Assembly: GCA_027343965.1 (NCBI GenBank)
Contig: DAHWJX010000109.1
Coordinates: 1-21,478 of the forward strand
Reading direction: 5' to 3'
Origin: JAKACU01 sp021821185
Lineage (GTDB): Bacteria; Bacillota; Bacilli; Alicyclobacillales; SLC66
Length of the DNA: 21,478 nt
Notes under the pieces: generated by a model
The model's database searches: none
What the model was told of the DNA's origin: nothing
The model's input: only the letters and a program-made list of their open reading frames with translations
Shown: positions 6,718 through 13,568 of the stretch, piece by piece
Layout: every line of letters starts with the position of its first letter
Numbering within the stretch: position 1 is the first letter of the stretch
Translations under genes and position numbers: made by a program

Positions 6718-6936
6718 TTATTGAGAACGACCAGCAAGTTGCTGTTCAGCAAGCGCAACCAATTTGCGAGTGATGTGGCCACCAATTGATCCAGTGTCCC
6801 GCGTTGTCATCGTTCCCCAATAACCATCTTGAGGGGGTTGAATACCTAATTCGCCAGCTACCTCATACTTCAATTGATCCAGAGCCCGACCTGCGCCTTT
6901 CACTAATAGCGTGTTGGATTTTTGTCCTTGTGCCAC
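6718..6936 (-). CDS. Alpha/beta-type small acid-soluble spore protein
   Basis: A 72-residue DNA-binding protein that coats and protects forespore DNA and is degraded by the GPR protease at germination. Both family signatures are present: LDQLKYEVAGELGI around residues 19-32, which contains the GPR cleavage region, and GSIGGHITRKLVALAEQQL near the C terminus. A longer-than-usual linker with PPQDGYWG lies between them. The start is GTG 6936, because AAGGAGG is 8 bases upstream; the in-frame GTG at 6945 lies inside that site. The ribosome site is one arm of a perfect inverted repeat, and a sigma-G-like promoter lies inside the repeat. It is downstream of citrate synthase on the same strand. Specific ssp letter not assignable. 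Confidence 0.95.
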   Translation of the reverse strand: MAQGQKSNTLLVKGAGRALDQLKYEVAGELGIQPPQDGYWGTMTTRDTGSIGGHITRKLVALAEQQLAGRSQ

Positions 6937-6945
6937 GCTGACCAC

Positions 6946-6981
6946 CTCCTTCGTGCTAGTATTGTGCCCGCCACGAAGGAG
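6946..6981 (-). promoter_or_regulatory. Inverted repeat that would sequester the SASP ribosome binding site
   Basis: CTCCTTCGTG (6946-6955) and CACGAAGGAG (6972-6981) are a perfect 10-bp inverted repeat with a 16-base spacer. In a transcript arriving from citrate synthase, the first arm would pair with the AAGGAG ribosome site of the SASP gene. It has no T tract, so it does not look like a citrate synthase terminator. The regulatory role is inferred. Confidence 0.6.
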
Positions 6982-6988
6982 TCTACTC
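6960..6988 (-). promoter_or_regulatory. Candidate sigma-G promoter of the SASP gene
   Basis: On the minus strand GAGTA (6988-6984) and CACAATA (6966-6960) are 17 bases apart. Each has one mismatch to the forespore consensus (GHATR and CATNHTA). Initiation about 7 bases downstream would fall in the second arm of the inverted repeat, so the transcript would lack the first arm. Confidence 0.45.
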
Positions 6989-7004
6989 TTGTAACTTTTT
7001 GGAT

Positions 7005-8141
7005 TTAGCGATCCTGCAATGGCACGTAAGCCCGACGACGAATCCCGACATACTCTGCGCGGGGACGAATCAAACGATTGTTGCGATACTGTTCAAGCAC
7101 GTGCGCAGTCCATCCAGAGATACGGCTAACCGCGAATACGGGAGTAAATAAGTGAATTGGAATTCCCATCTTGTAATACGTCGATGCTGAGTAAAAATCT
7201 ACATTGGGGTTCAAATGTTTTTGTTCTTTAACTACGCGTTCGATGATCTGAGACATCTCATAGTACTTGGTATCATTTGCGCGTTCGCCCATTTCTTTGG
7301 ACATTTGGCGCAGGTGCGTAGCACGCGGATCTTCCGTATGATAAACGCGATGACCAAAACCCATGATACGACGCTTGTCTTTAAGCGCTTGTGTGATCCA
7401 TTCTTCTGCTGTACCCACATCGTCAATCTCTTTGAGCATCAGCATGACTTGTTCATTAGCCCCGCCATGCAACGGTCCTTTTAATGTACCCACAGCTGAT
7501 GTGATCGCTGAATACATGTCTGACAGTGTGGCTGCGGTCACGCGTGAAGAGAATGTGGATGCATTAAGTTCATGATCAGCATGCAAAATTAAAGCGATTT
7601 CAAAAGCCCTTGTATTATAGTCGCTAGGGATTTTCCCATCCAACATATAAAGAAAATTTCCGGCATAACTCAAGCTCTGATTAGGTTGTACCGCTTCTTG
7701 TCCATTTTTATAGTGTTCAATGGCGGTGACCATGGTTGGAAATTTGGCAACAAGGCGAATAGCTTTTCTCACGCTGGCTTCATAAGAAGAATCTGTATTT
7801 TCAGGATCAAAGAGGCCCGAAACTGAAACCAATGTACGAAGCATTTCCATGACATTACCGTTTTTAGGCAACGTATGTAAGGTAGTAACAACTTCAGAAC
7901 TAAGTCCCCGCTCTGCCACGAGTTCAGCTTGAAAATCTGTCAATTGCTGTTGTGTGGGCAGTTCACCATGCCATAATAAGTAAATGACTTCTTCAAAGGA
8001 GCAGCCCCCGCTTACTAAATCGTGAATATCATATCCACGATAGACGAGTCTGCCTTCCTCACCGTCAATGAAACAAATTTCGGATGAAAGGGCAACTACA
8101 TCCTCGAGACCTTCCAAAAATTGTGCATCGCGTTCCTTCAC
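7005..8141 (-). CDS. Citrate synthase (type II, short bacterial form)
   Basis: A 378-residue enzyme that condenses acetyl-CoA with oxaloacetate to citrate in the cytoplasm. The catalytic residues are visible: His225 in GPLHGGANEQV, His264 in MGFGHRVY and Asp315 in NVDFYSA. HADHELNAST and RPRAEYVG near the C terminus are further family marks. The length and the N-terminal FIDGEEGRLVYRGYDI fit the short Gram-positive citrate synthases. These cannot be separated from 2-methylcitrate synthases by eye, and no prp genes are nearby, which favours citrate. The start is GTG 8141, with GGAGGG 6 bases upstream; an overlapping ATG (ATGTGA) is out of frame. A sigma-A promoter precedes it. No clear terminator lies between it and the SASP gene. 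Confidence 0.95.
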   Translation of the reverse strand: MKERDAQFLEGLEDVVALSSEICFIDGEEGRLVYRGYDIHDLVSGGCSFEEVIYLLWHGELPTQQQLTDFQAELVAERGLSSEVVTTLHTLPKNGNVMEMLRTLVSVSGLFDPENTDSSYEASVRKAIRLVAKFPTMVTAIEHYKNGQEAVQPNQSLSYAGNFLYMLDGKIPSDYNTRAFEIALILHADHELNASTFSSRVTAATLSDMYSAITSAVGTLKGPLHGGANEQVMLMLKEIDDVGTAEEWITQALKDKRRIMGFGHRVYHTEDPRATHLRQMSKEMGERANDTKYYEMSQIIERVVKEQKHLNPNVDFYSASTYYKMGIPIHLFTPVFAVSRISGWTAHVLEQYRNNRLIRPRAEYVGIRRRAYVPLQDR

Positions 8142-8193
8142 ATACTTCCCTCCAGACTTCCTTCAAAATGAACAGTGTCTTTTTTACCATTTC

Positions 8194-8221
8194 ATTATAC
8201 TCCAACTGGCAAAATTCACAA
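8194..8221 (-). promoter_or_regulatory. Sigma-A promoter of citrate synthase
   Basis: On the minus strand TTGTGA (8221-8216) is followed after 16 bases by TATAAT (8199-8194). It lies in the 134-base gap after the response regulator gene, so citrate synthase has its own promoter apart from the lia operon. Confidence 0.68.
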
Positions 8222-8275
8222 CCAAATCAAGTAGTTCGTCTGGATGGGTGTGCCACTAGTCCATGATGAAATGGC

Positions 8276-8896
8276 TCATTTTATACCATGATCGATAGCA
8301 TAAATCGCAGCTTGCGTACGATCGTGTAAGCTCAATTTTGACAATATATTACTCACATGTGTTTTCACTGTCTTTGTGCCAATAAAGAGTATATCAGCTA
8401 TTTCCTGATTGGAAAGCCCTTTAGCAAGTAGGCCTAAAACATCCAACTCACGTTGCGTCAAATCTTGCAGAACAGCCCTTTGCTGGATACCATTTGCCAT
8501 GGATTGCATGAGTTCAGCATCAAACATGGTCTTTCCTGCTACGACGTCGCGAATAGCCTTAGCTATGGCTTGCGCATCCGTGGTTTTTACAAGATATCCC
8601 ACGGCTCCGGATTCAAGAGCTGGAAGCACATGAGCCGGATCTAAAAAGCTGGTTAACACGATCACTTTTGCCTGTGCATCGATTTCTTTGATCTGCCGCA
8701 AGGCAGTTACACCATCAACCGGCTCCATCTGTAAATCGAGTAACACAATGTCAGGTTTTTGTTGACGGTACCGTTCTACCGCTTCTTGCCCATCTTTGGC
8801 TTCACCTATAACCAGAAAATCTTCTTGTAAGCCAAGATAGACTTGTAGACCTCTGCGTACAATCTCATGATCATCCACGAGTAGGATTCGAATCAT
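8276..8896 (-). CDS. liaR: NarL/LuxR-type response regulator (LiaR-like)
   Basis: A 206-residue two-component regulator. The receiver domain (1-120) has the acidic pair Asp8-Asp9 (LLVDDH), phospho-acceptor Asp54 (VLLDLQM), a Thr/Ser switch (VLTSF) and Lys104 (YLVKTT). The C-terminal LuxR helix-turn-helix spans about 147-205 (LTQRELDVLGLLAKGLSNQEIA...KTVKTHVSNILSKL). It starts at ATG 8896, with GGGGTG about 8 bases upstream, 28 bases after the kinase stop. Third gene of liaF-liaS-liaR; it would be phosphorylated by the neighbouring kinase and activate envelope-stress genes. The lia name rests on the liaF neighbour; by itself it could be any VraR/LiaR/YxjL relative. Confidence 0.9.
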   Translation of the reverse strand: MIRILLVDDHEIVRRGLQVYLGLQEDFLVIGEAKDGQEAVERYRQQKPDIVLLDLQMEPVDGVTALRQIKEIDAQAKVIVLTSFLDPAHVLPALESGAVGYLVKTTDAQAIAKAIRDVVAGKTMFDAELMQSMANGIQQRAVLQDLTQRELDVLGLLAKGLSNQEIADILFIGTKTVKTHVSNILSKLSLHDRTQAAIYAIDHGIK

Positions 8897-8924
8897 CTTT
8901 AGACACCCCTACATGATCTTCCGT

Positions 8925-9968
8925 CTATTTTCGTCTTCGAGGAATAATGACCAGTACTTCAGTCCCACCATACGCTGGAGTTTGCCACATACAGTGCCCC
9001 CCTACTTCCATCGCCCGCTCGCGCATCGCGTCAAATCCCACAGACATTACCCCTATTTTGGTCTCATCCAATCCAATGCCGTTATCGGTCACCGATAGGA
9101 CTGTTCGTTCCATTTCACGATCAAGTCGCACAGAAATCGACGTAGCTTTGGCATGACGCATCGCATTGATGAGAGCCTGCTGTGCAATAAGAAACAACGC
9201 TTGGTCCACACTTTCCTGCGTCTCGTCTTGCTGGCTCGGAGAAACTTGTACGGTTACATCTATCGAGAGGCGCCCTGATAATTCTTGACTCAATTGCCGC
9301 AAAGCGTCTTCAAGTGAACGTTCTTGTAATTCAACAGGACGCAATTCTAGCAACATACCACGCAGATTTCTTTGAATTTTTGAAATCAGTGCATCGAGCT
9401 CTGCAATTCGATCGTCACCCTGCAGCAGCGTTGTTTTTTGAGACTGTAACATCAGTGCGCGTGACATTAATGATAACCCGAACAAATCCTGACTGACGCG
9501 ATCGTGCAATTCACGACTTAGCCTTGCTCTTTCCTCTTTCGCCGCCTCTAGTACGGTAACTTTTTGCAATAGCACCGCTTGATCCTGAACTTGACTCGCC
9601 AACTTATACATGTTGGAGGCCGTCGTAGCGAGATCATCATGACCCTTGATTGCTGTTTCTGTACCTACTCTTCCAGCAAGATACATCGCGCTTACATCAG
9701 CTAACGTGGCTAAACCATGTCGTAACTCACGATAAGCCCACAAAATAATCACGAGTGATAGAGCACCTGATAGTATGAACACCGCCATAGCAATGGCCGT
9801 GACAGTCACAGGTTTTGCAATCGTTAGTGAATATCCTGTCACTGACGAAACCCACGTCGTCATGCGATCATCCACTGTGGACTGTGTAAACCAAAGCATT
9901 TGGATAATGGATAATAACGCACTGAACACGCCGATTAGAACGCTAACAAAGATCATTCGATCTTTCAT
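8925..9968 (-). CDS. liaS: HisKA_3-type sensor histidine kinase (LiaS-like)
   Basis: A 347-residue membrane kinase. TM1 is at about 5-26 and TM2 about 54-78, with a short extracellular loop of roughly 28 residues, as in intramembrane-sensing kinases. A linker and coiled coil (residues 110-150) lead to the dimerisation helix with phospho-His155 in RLSRELHDRVSQDLFGL. The ATPase domain has the N box QQALINAMRHAKA (Asn268; the usual Glu before it is Gln264), the G1 box DNGIGLD (295-301) and GFDAMRERA. It starts at ATG 9968, 2 bases after the liaF stop, so it is tightly coupled. Phosphorylates the response regulator downstream. No liaI or liaH gene lies in the window. Confidence 0.9.
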   Translation of the reverse strand: MKDRMIFVSVLIGVFSALLSIIQMLWFTQSTVDDRMTTWVSSVTGYSLTIAKPVTVTAIAMAVFILSGALSLVIILWAYRELRHGLATLADVSAMYLAGRVGTETAIKGHDDLATTASNMYKLASQVQDQAVLLQKVTVLEAAKEERARLSRELHDRVSQDLFGLSLMSRALMLQSQKTTLLQGDDRIAELDALISKIQRNLRGMLLELRPVELQERSLEDALRQLSQELSGRLSIDVTVQVSPSQQDETQESVDQALFLIAQQALINAMRHAKATSISVRLDREMERTVLSVTDNGIGLDETKIGVMSVGFDAMRERAMEVGGHCMWQTPAYGGTEVLVIIPRRRK

Positions 9969-9970
9969 GC

Positions 9971-10708
9971 CTAATTGGCCCTCGTCACACGGATTTCACC
10001 AAAGCGCAATCGTATACGGATCTTAACTTTGCTTGCAGATGTCGCATATCCATCGTCAACGTACGCTAATTGATTGGTACCTAAACCACTGACATGACGG
10101 TCAAATAACCGAACTTCCCCTCCTGTCACCTCGGTCGCAGCATCGATAGCCATGCCTGCTGGCACCTGAATGCGGACTTCGCCAAAACCGCCTATGATTT
10201 CGATGGGTGTTTCTCCATCGGATAACGTTGCTGTGGCAAGGTTGATTCGAACTGATCCAGCAATGTTATCGATGTACAATGGCTCAAGATGCCAAGGTTC
10301 ATCACCTAGCCGAGTCTCGCCCACGCGCCTCGATTTTAGTTTTTTTTTATCCATCTCAAAATGATGGTAATGGCGAAAACGAAATGATCGAGGCGAAATG
10401 ATTGAAAATCCAATATAAAGCACGAGAACGGCGAAGATGAGAGAGATAGGATGGACTAGGACAAAGCCAAACAAACCAAAATTATGCAACAAGAGAAGAA
10501 GTCCAATAACGACCAGGACGATTGGAAAAAAGATACTGTGCCTGCCATGCGCAACATGGCTGATCAACATCTCAACACCCCACAAAATGAGCAGAGCAGG
10601 CCACAATAAGTTAAAATAGTACCCGATGGAAAAATGCAACAGGCCTAGAGCTGACAATAAAATCAACGCTCCATAGACAATGAGGACGATTCCTAGTGTT
10701 TTTTTCAC
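9971..10708 (-). CDS. liaF: LiaF-like membrane protein (inhibitor of the LiaSR pathway)
   Basis: A 245-residue protein with four closely packed hydrophobic helices in residues 5-105, a basic linker with FRFRHYHHFEMDKKKLKSRR, and a C-terminal beta-rich domain (WHLEPLYIDNIAGSVRINL..., GGFGEVRIQVPAG, GEVRLFDRHVSGLG) of the cell-wall-active antibiotic response (DUF2154/LiaF) type. LiaF proteins hold LiaS inactive until envelope damage. The start is GTG 10708, with GGGAG about 10 bases upstream. First gene of the liaF-liaS-liaR operon and divergent from the lgt-like gene. The C-terminal domain also resembles toastrack-type envelope adaptors, so a broader role is possible. Confidence 0.87.
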   Translation of the reverse strand: MKKTLGIVLIVYGALILLSALGLLHFSIGYYFNLLWPALLILWGVEMLISHVAHGRHSIFFPIVLVVIGLLLLLHNFGLFGFVLVHPISLIFAVLVLYIGFSIISPRSFRFRHYHHFEMDKKKLKSRRVGETRLGDEPWHLEPLYIDNIAGSVRINLATATLSDGETPIEIIGGFGEVRIQVPAGMAIDAATEVTGGEVRLFDRHVSGLGTNQLAYVDDGYATSASKVKIRIRLRFGEIRVTRAN

Positions 10709-10770
10709 GGTAATCTGCTCCCTTCTCCCTTACCTAAAAGAATGATTTCAGTCTATCGTACGAAATTCGT

Positions 10771-10795
10771 CTTGACTACGGTCTTGCGTATCAAG
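10771..10795. promoter_or_regulatory. Imperfect inverted repeat in the liaF/lgt divergent region
   Basis: CTTGACTACG (10771-10780) is complementary to CGTATCAAG (10787-10795) with one bulged base. It lies about 60 bases upstream of the liaF start, where an autoregulatory LiaR site would be expected. No match to a known box is claimed. Confidence 0.35.
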
Positions 10796-10801
10796 TACTA
10801 T

Positions 10802-10838
10802 CCGCCTTAAGGTGGAGATCAACTTTATGCGATATAAT
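10802..10838 (+). promoter_or_regulatory. Putative promoter of the lgt-like gene
   Basis: TATAAT at 10833-10838 lies 35 bases before the ATG. No good -35 box is present at 16-18 bases. The near-palindrome CCGCCTTAAGGTGG (10802-10815) overlaps the -35 region and could be an activator or repressor site. Confidence 0.5.
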
Positions 10839-10873
10839 GGAAAACAACTCTAAGATGGACAAGGGGGACACGC

Positions 10874-11671
10874 ATGCATCAGTATTGGTTTTATATTGGC
10901 TCCTTCCCTGTGCGAGCCTACAGTACCTTATTTCTTTTGGCGTTTTTATTGGGACTCGGTGTCACAGTCTACTTGGCAAAAATCGAAGGAAAACGGTACT
11001 TAGTCGAACATTTGCTAAATCTTGCTCCGCTCCTTTTTATCGGAGGGCTGGTTGGATCCCGTTTTTGGCAGGTTTTTTTCTTTGATTGGAGCTATTACAG
11101 CCAACATCCTGGACAAATCATCGCTATCTGGAACGGTGGATTGTCCATTCAAGGTGGTATCGTCGGAAGCCTCATCACAGGCTATATCTACATACGACGT
11201 AAAAAACTAAGTTTTCTTGAATTGATTGATGTCTGTGCCCCAGGCATCATTCTCGGTCAAAGTATCGGTCGTGACGCCAATTTGATGAACGGTGACGCCT
11301 TCGGCTCCCCAACGGGTAGCAATTTTGGCCTTCTTTACCCGCAAGGAACGCTTGCTCGTGCTACCTATGGCGATCACCCACTTTGGCCCGCGGAAGTGTG
11401 GGAAGGTCAAGGAGATATACTCATCTTCGCTCTGCTGCTTATCCTCAAGCAAAGGCGATGGCCACCTGGCTGGATTTTTTTGTTTCAGACAGCACTCTAT
11501 AATGTGGAACGCTTCTTACTCGAAATGTTACGTGGAGATAGCCCCAGATTTTTGTTTCACTGGGATGCCGCGCAATGGACAAGCGCTCCTGTTGTCATCC
11601 TTTGCCTGATTTTGTTTGTTGTACTGTATTATTACGACAAAAAAACAAAAGAGGCACAGGCCCCTGTCTAA
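10874..11671 (+). CDS. lgt: Prolipoprotein diacylglyceryl transferase family protein, variant active site
   Basis: A 265-residue, roughly seven-helix membrane protein. Lgt moves a diacylglyceryl group from phosphatidylglycerol to the lipobox Cys of prolipoproteins. The family core is clear: GGLSIQGGIVGS (88-99), GQSIGRDANLMNGDAFGSPT (128-147) and ALYNVERFLLEMLRGD (207-222). Arg133 and Arg213 match the essential Arg143 and Arg239 of E. coli Lgt, and Tyr209 matches Tyr235. Gln93 is found where canonical Lgt has His103 (GG-hydrophobic-HGG). The usual HPTQLYE is replaced by HPLWPAEVWEGQ. It may be a subfamily or second paralogue, so the lgt symbol is tentative. ATG 10874 has AAGGGGG about 7 bases upstream. 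Monocistronic. Confidence 0.85.
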   Translation: MHQYWFYIGSFPVRAYSTLFLLAFLLGLGVTVYLAKIEGKRYLVEHLLNLAPLLFIGGLVGSRFWQVFFFDWSYYSQHPGQIIAIWNGGLSIQGGIVGSLITGYIYIRRKKLSFLELIDVCAPGIILGQSIGRDANLMNGDAFGSPTGSNFGLLYPQGTLARATYGDHPLWPAEVWEGQGDILIFALLLILKQRRWPPGWIFLFQTALYNVERFLLEMLRGDSPRFLFHWDAAQWTSAPVVILCLILFVVLYYYDKKTKEAQAPV

Positions 11672-11690
11672 GGGTACTGTGCCTCTTCTT
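11650..11690. terminator. Bidirectional terminator shared by lgt-like gene and OAH sulfhydrylase gene
   Basis: GAGGCACAG (11651-11659) pairs with CTGTGCCTC (11677-11685). The plus strand continues TCTTTT and the minus strand continues TTTTGTTTTTTT. The lgt-like stop codon (11669-11671) is in the loop, so the first arm is coding sequence. Confidence 0.85.
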
Positions 11691-11694
11691 TTGC

Positions 11695-12981
11695 TTAGGA
11701 AAGTGCAAACTGTAACGCTTGGTCCAAATCCGCAATCAAATCATCGACGTTTTCGATGCCAACCGATAAACGTATCAATTCTGGCGACACGCCAGATGCC
11801 AGACGATCTTCCTCGGAAAGTTGTTGGTGCGTCGTACTGGCAGGATGAATCACAAGTGATTTGGCATCACCGACATTGGCAAGATGCGAAAATACCTTGA
11901 GATGGTCGATAAAGCGGGCGCCTTCCGCCACGCCGCCTTTAATACCAAATGTAAAGATCGCTCCTGCTCCTAGAGGGAGGTACTTTTGAGCAAGACCATA
12001 ATAAGGACTTGACTCAAGGCCAGGATAATTGACCCATTCCACGTTAGGATTGCTTTTAAGCCACTTAGCAACCGCTAAAGCGTTGCTTGTATGCCGCTCC
12101 ATGCGCAAATGTAACGTCTCTAAACCTAAGACCATCAACCAACTGTTAAACGGTGAAATTGCAGCCCCCAAGTCACGCAGTAATTGCACACGTGCCTTAA
12201 CGATATACGCCGCATTTCCAAACGTTTCTGTATACGATATGCCATGATAGCTGGGATCTGGTTCAACCAGACCTGGAAAGTTTCCGTTCGTCCAATCAAA
12301 CGTACCGCCATCAACAATCACACCACCAATGGCTGTACCATGCCCACCAATGAACTTGGTTGCGGAGTGTATAACAATATCAGCCCCAAACTCAAATGGA
12401 CGGCAAAGATATGGTGTGGCAAACGTATTATCCACGATTAACGGTACACCGGCTTGATGGGCAAGCGCCGCGATGTGTTCAAGATCTGCTACATCAATAC
12501 GTGGGTTGCCGATTGTTTCAACGTAAAATGCTCTTGTCTTTGGTGTGACTGCCCGTGCAAAATCCTCAGGATCATCAGGATTAACGAATTTTACATTAAT
12601 GCCCAGACGACGCAACGTTACATTAAATAAATTATAGGTGCCACCGTACAAGTTTGTGGAGGAAATGATTTCATCGCCAGAAGTAGCAATGTTAAGCAGA
12701 GATAGAGTAATGGCAGACTGTCCTGAAGAGAGTGCAAGTGCACCGACTCCACCTTCAAGATCGGCTATACGTTGTTCAAAAACATCTTGCGTAGGATTCA
12801 TGATACGCGTGTAAATATTACCAGCTTCTTTTAAAGCAAAAAGATTAGCCGCATGCTCAGTGTCGCGAAAAACATAGGAAGACGTTTGATAAATCGGTAC
12901 AGCACGCGAGCCAGTCGCAGGATCTGGTTGTTGTCCTGCATGTACTGCCCTAGTTGCAAATCCTGGTTTCTTTTCGGTCAC
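11695..12981 (-). CDS. O-acetylhomoserine sulfhydrylase, PLP-dependent
   Basis: A 428-residue cytoplasmic Cys/Met-metabolism enzyme that converts O-acetyl-L-homoserine and sulfide to homocysteine for methionine synthesis. The PLP lysine is Lys209 in HSATKFIGGHG. Phosphate-binding and cofactor segments are visible as YTRIMNPTQDVFEQRIADLEGG (57-78), SSGQSA (85-90) and VDNTFATP (183-190). The length of about 430 and the long insertion around GGTFDWTNGNFPG favour the sulfhydrylase over cystathionine gamma-synthase or beta-lyase, which are near 380. The start is GTG 12981, with GAGGAGAGG about 6 bases upstream. A SAM-I riboswitch in the leader directly supports a methionine-pathway role. Common symbols are metY or cysD; I leave it blank. 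Confidence 0.94.
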   Translation of the reverse strand: MTEKKPGFATRAVHAGQQPDPATGSRAVPIYQTSSYVFRDTEHAANLFALKEAGNIYTRIMNPTQDVFEQRIADLEGGVGALALSSGQSAITLSLLNIATSGDEIISSTNLYGGTYNLFNVTLRRLGINVKFVNPDDPEDFARAVTPKTRAFYVETIGNPRIDVADLEHIAALAHQAGVPLIVDNTFATPYLCRPFEFGADIVIHSATKFIGGHGTAIGGVIVDGGTFDWTNGNFPGLVEPDPSYHGISYTETFGNAAYIVKARVQLLRDLGAAISPFNSWLMVLGLETLHLRMERHTSNALAVAKWLKSNPNVEWVNYPGLESSPYYGLAQKYLPLGAGAIFTFGIKGGVAEGARFIDHLKVFSHLANVGDAKSLVIHPASTTHQQLSEEDRLASGVSPELIRLSVGIENVDDLIADLDQALQFALS

Positions 12982-13005
12982 AATATCCTCTCCTCATTGT
13001 CAAAT

Positions 13006-13036
13006 AAAAAAACCCCTTCGAGGAGAAGCGGCTGTA
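13006..13036 (-). terminator. Riboswitch-controlled terminator of the SAM leader
   Basis: On the minus strand CC-G-CTTC, loop TCCTC, and GAAGG form a short hairpin followed by GGTTTTTTT (ends 13006). GAGAACG just after the aptamer can instead pair with CGCTTCTC, giving the expected antiterminator. The hairpin is weak for its class. Confidence 0.7.
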
Positions 13037-13049
13037 ATCCAGACGTTCT

Positions 13050-13158
13050 CTCTCATCTTTCAGGCAATGCCTGCTGGATTTAGCACCTCTCATGGATAAA
13101 AAACCATGTTGGTTGCCGGGCTTCGTCGGGCCAGTCCCTCCGCCACTCTCGATAAGAG
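13050..13158 (-). promoter_or_regulatory. SAM-I (S-box) riboswitch aptamer
   Basis: On the minus strand the S-box core reads CTTATC-GAGAG-TGGCGGAGGGACTGGCCC, then GACGAAGCCCGGCAACC, a variable hairpin (CATGGTTTTTTATCCATG), GGTGCTAAATCC-AGCA and GATGAGAG. P1 forms between CTCTTATC (13158-13151) and GATGAGAG (13057-13050), eight pairs. SAM binding stabilises P1, frees the terminator at 13006-13036 and shuts off the sulfhydrylase gene. All conserved blocks are in order and spacing is normal. Confidence 0.97.
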
Positions 13159-13183
13159 TTTTCCTATATGATTTTATGTCTTT

Positions 13184-13213
13184 ACTCTAGCGGAAACGTC
13201 ACTTGATTGTCAA
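13184..13213 (-). promoter_or_regulatory. Sigma-A promoter of the SAM riboswitch transcript
   Basis: On the minus strand TTGACA (13213-13208) is followed after 18 bases by TAGAGT (13189-13184). Transcription would begin about 20 bases before the S-box P1 stem. The -35 box lies in the small palindrome CTTGATTGTCAAG. Confidence 0.65.
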
Positions 13214-13295
13214 GTAGTCAATTTTCGTCACGAAATGATGATACAGCGATGATGTGGACAAACTAAGCATAGAAAATTCGCGAGGTGAGACTACA

Positions 13296-13568
13296 TTGCG
13301 CAATACGGCGAGGCAGGAATGCATTTGCGTAACAATTCTAGTGATTCGCCACGACGTGAGCTTATGGTCAAAACCGCAACTATTTGGTAGTTTTTGTATC
13401 AAAACAATACGTGAGGGGCAAATGTTGCATCTCTTGTCAAGAACTAATCGACACTGGTGCCGCGTTGCGACCGTTGACGGTTTTGCTGGTTACGTACTAT
13501 CCCATCGTTATTATGTGAGAGCTGGTCATCGGTTTATGAAAAAACGTTATCTGGAGCAAGCGCAATGA
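13296..13568 (+). CDS. Small SH3-like domain protein coupled to RNase Z
   Basis: A 90-residue protein with no signal peptide or membrane helix. Residues about 17-74 fit a bacterial SH3 fold: a first strand (ILVIRHDVSLWSKP), a middle turn (IKTIREGQMLHLLSRT), NRHWCRVATVDGFAGYVLSHRYYV matching the usual W-x-V...-G-x-x-GYV..-YL ending. The C terminus is basic (HRFMKKRYLEQAQ). I chose TTG 13296, because GAGGTGAG lies about 6 bases upstream; an in-frame GTG at 13254 would add 14 residues but lacks a site. The stop overlaps the RNase Z start by 4 bases (ATGA), which strongly supports a translated gene. Function is unknown; RNA or partner binding linked to RNase Z is speculation. Confidence 0.68.
   Translation: MRNTARQECICVTILVIRHDVSLWSKPQLFGSFCIKTIREGQMLHLLSRTNRHWCRVATVDGFAGYVLSHRYYVRAGHRFMKKRYLEQAQ

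Noticed and set aside
6946..6981. Inverted repeat as a citrate synthase terminator
   Set aside because: No T tract follows on the minus strand, and one arm is the SASP ribosome site, so a translational role is the better reading.
7005..8141. Assignment as 2-methylcitrate synthase
   Set aside because: The catalytic residues do not separate the two, but no methylcitrate cycle genes are nearby, so citrate synthase is the safer call.
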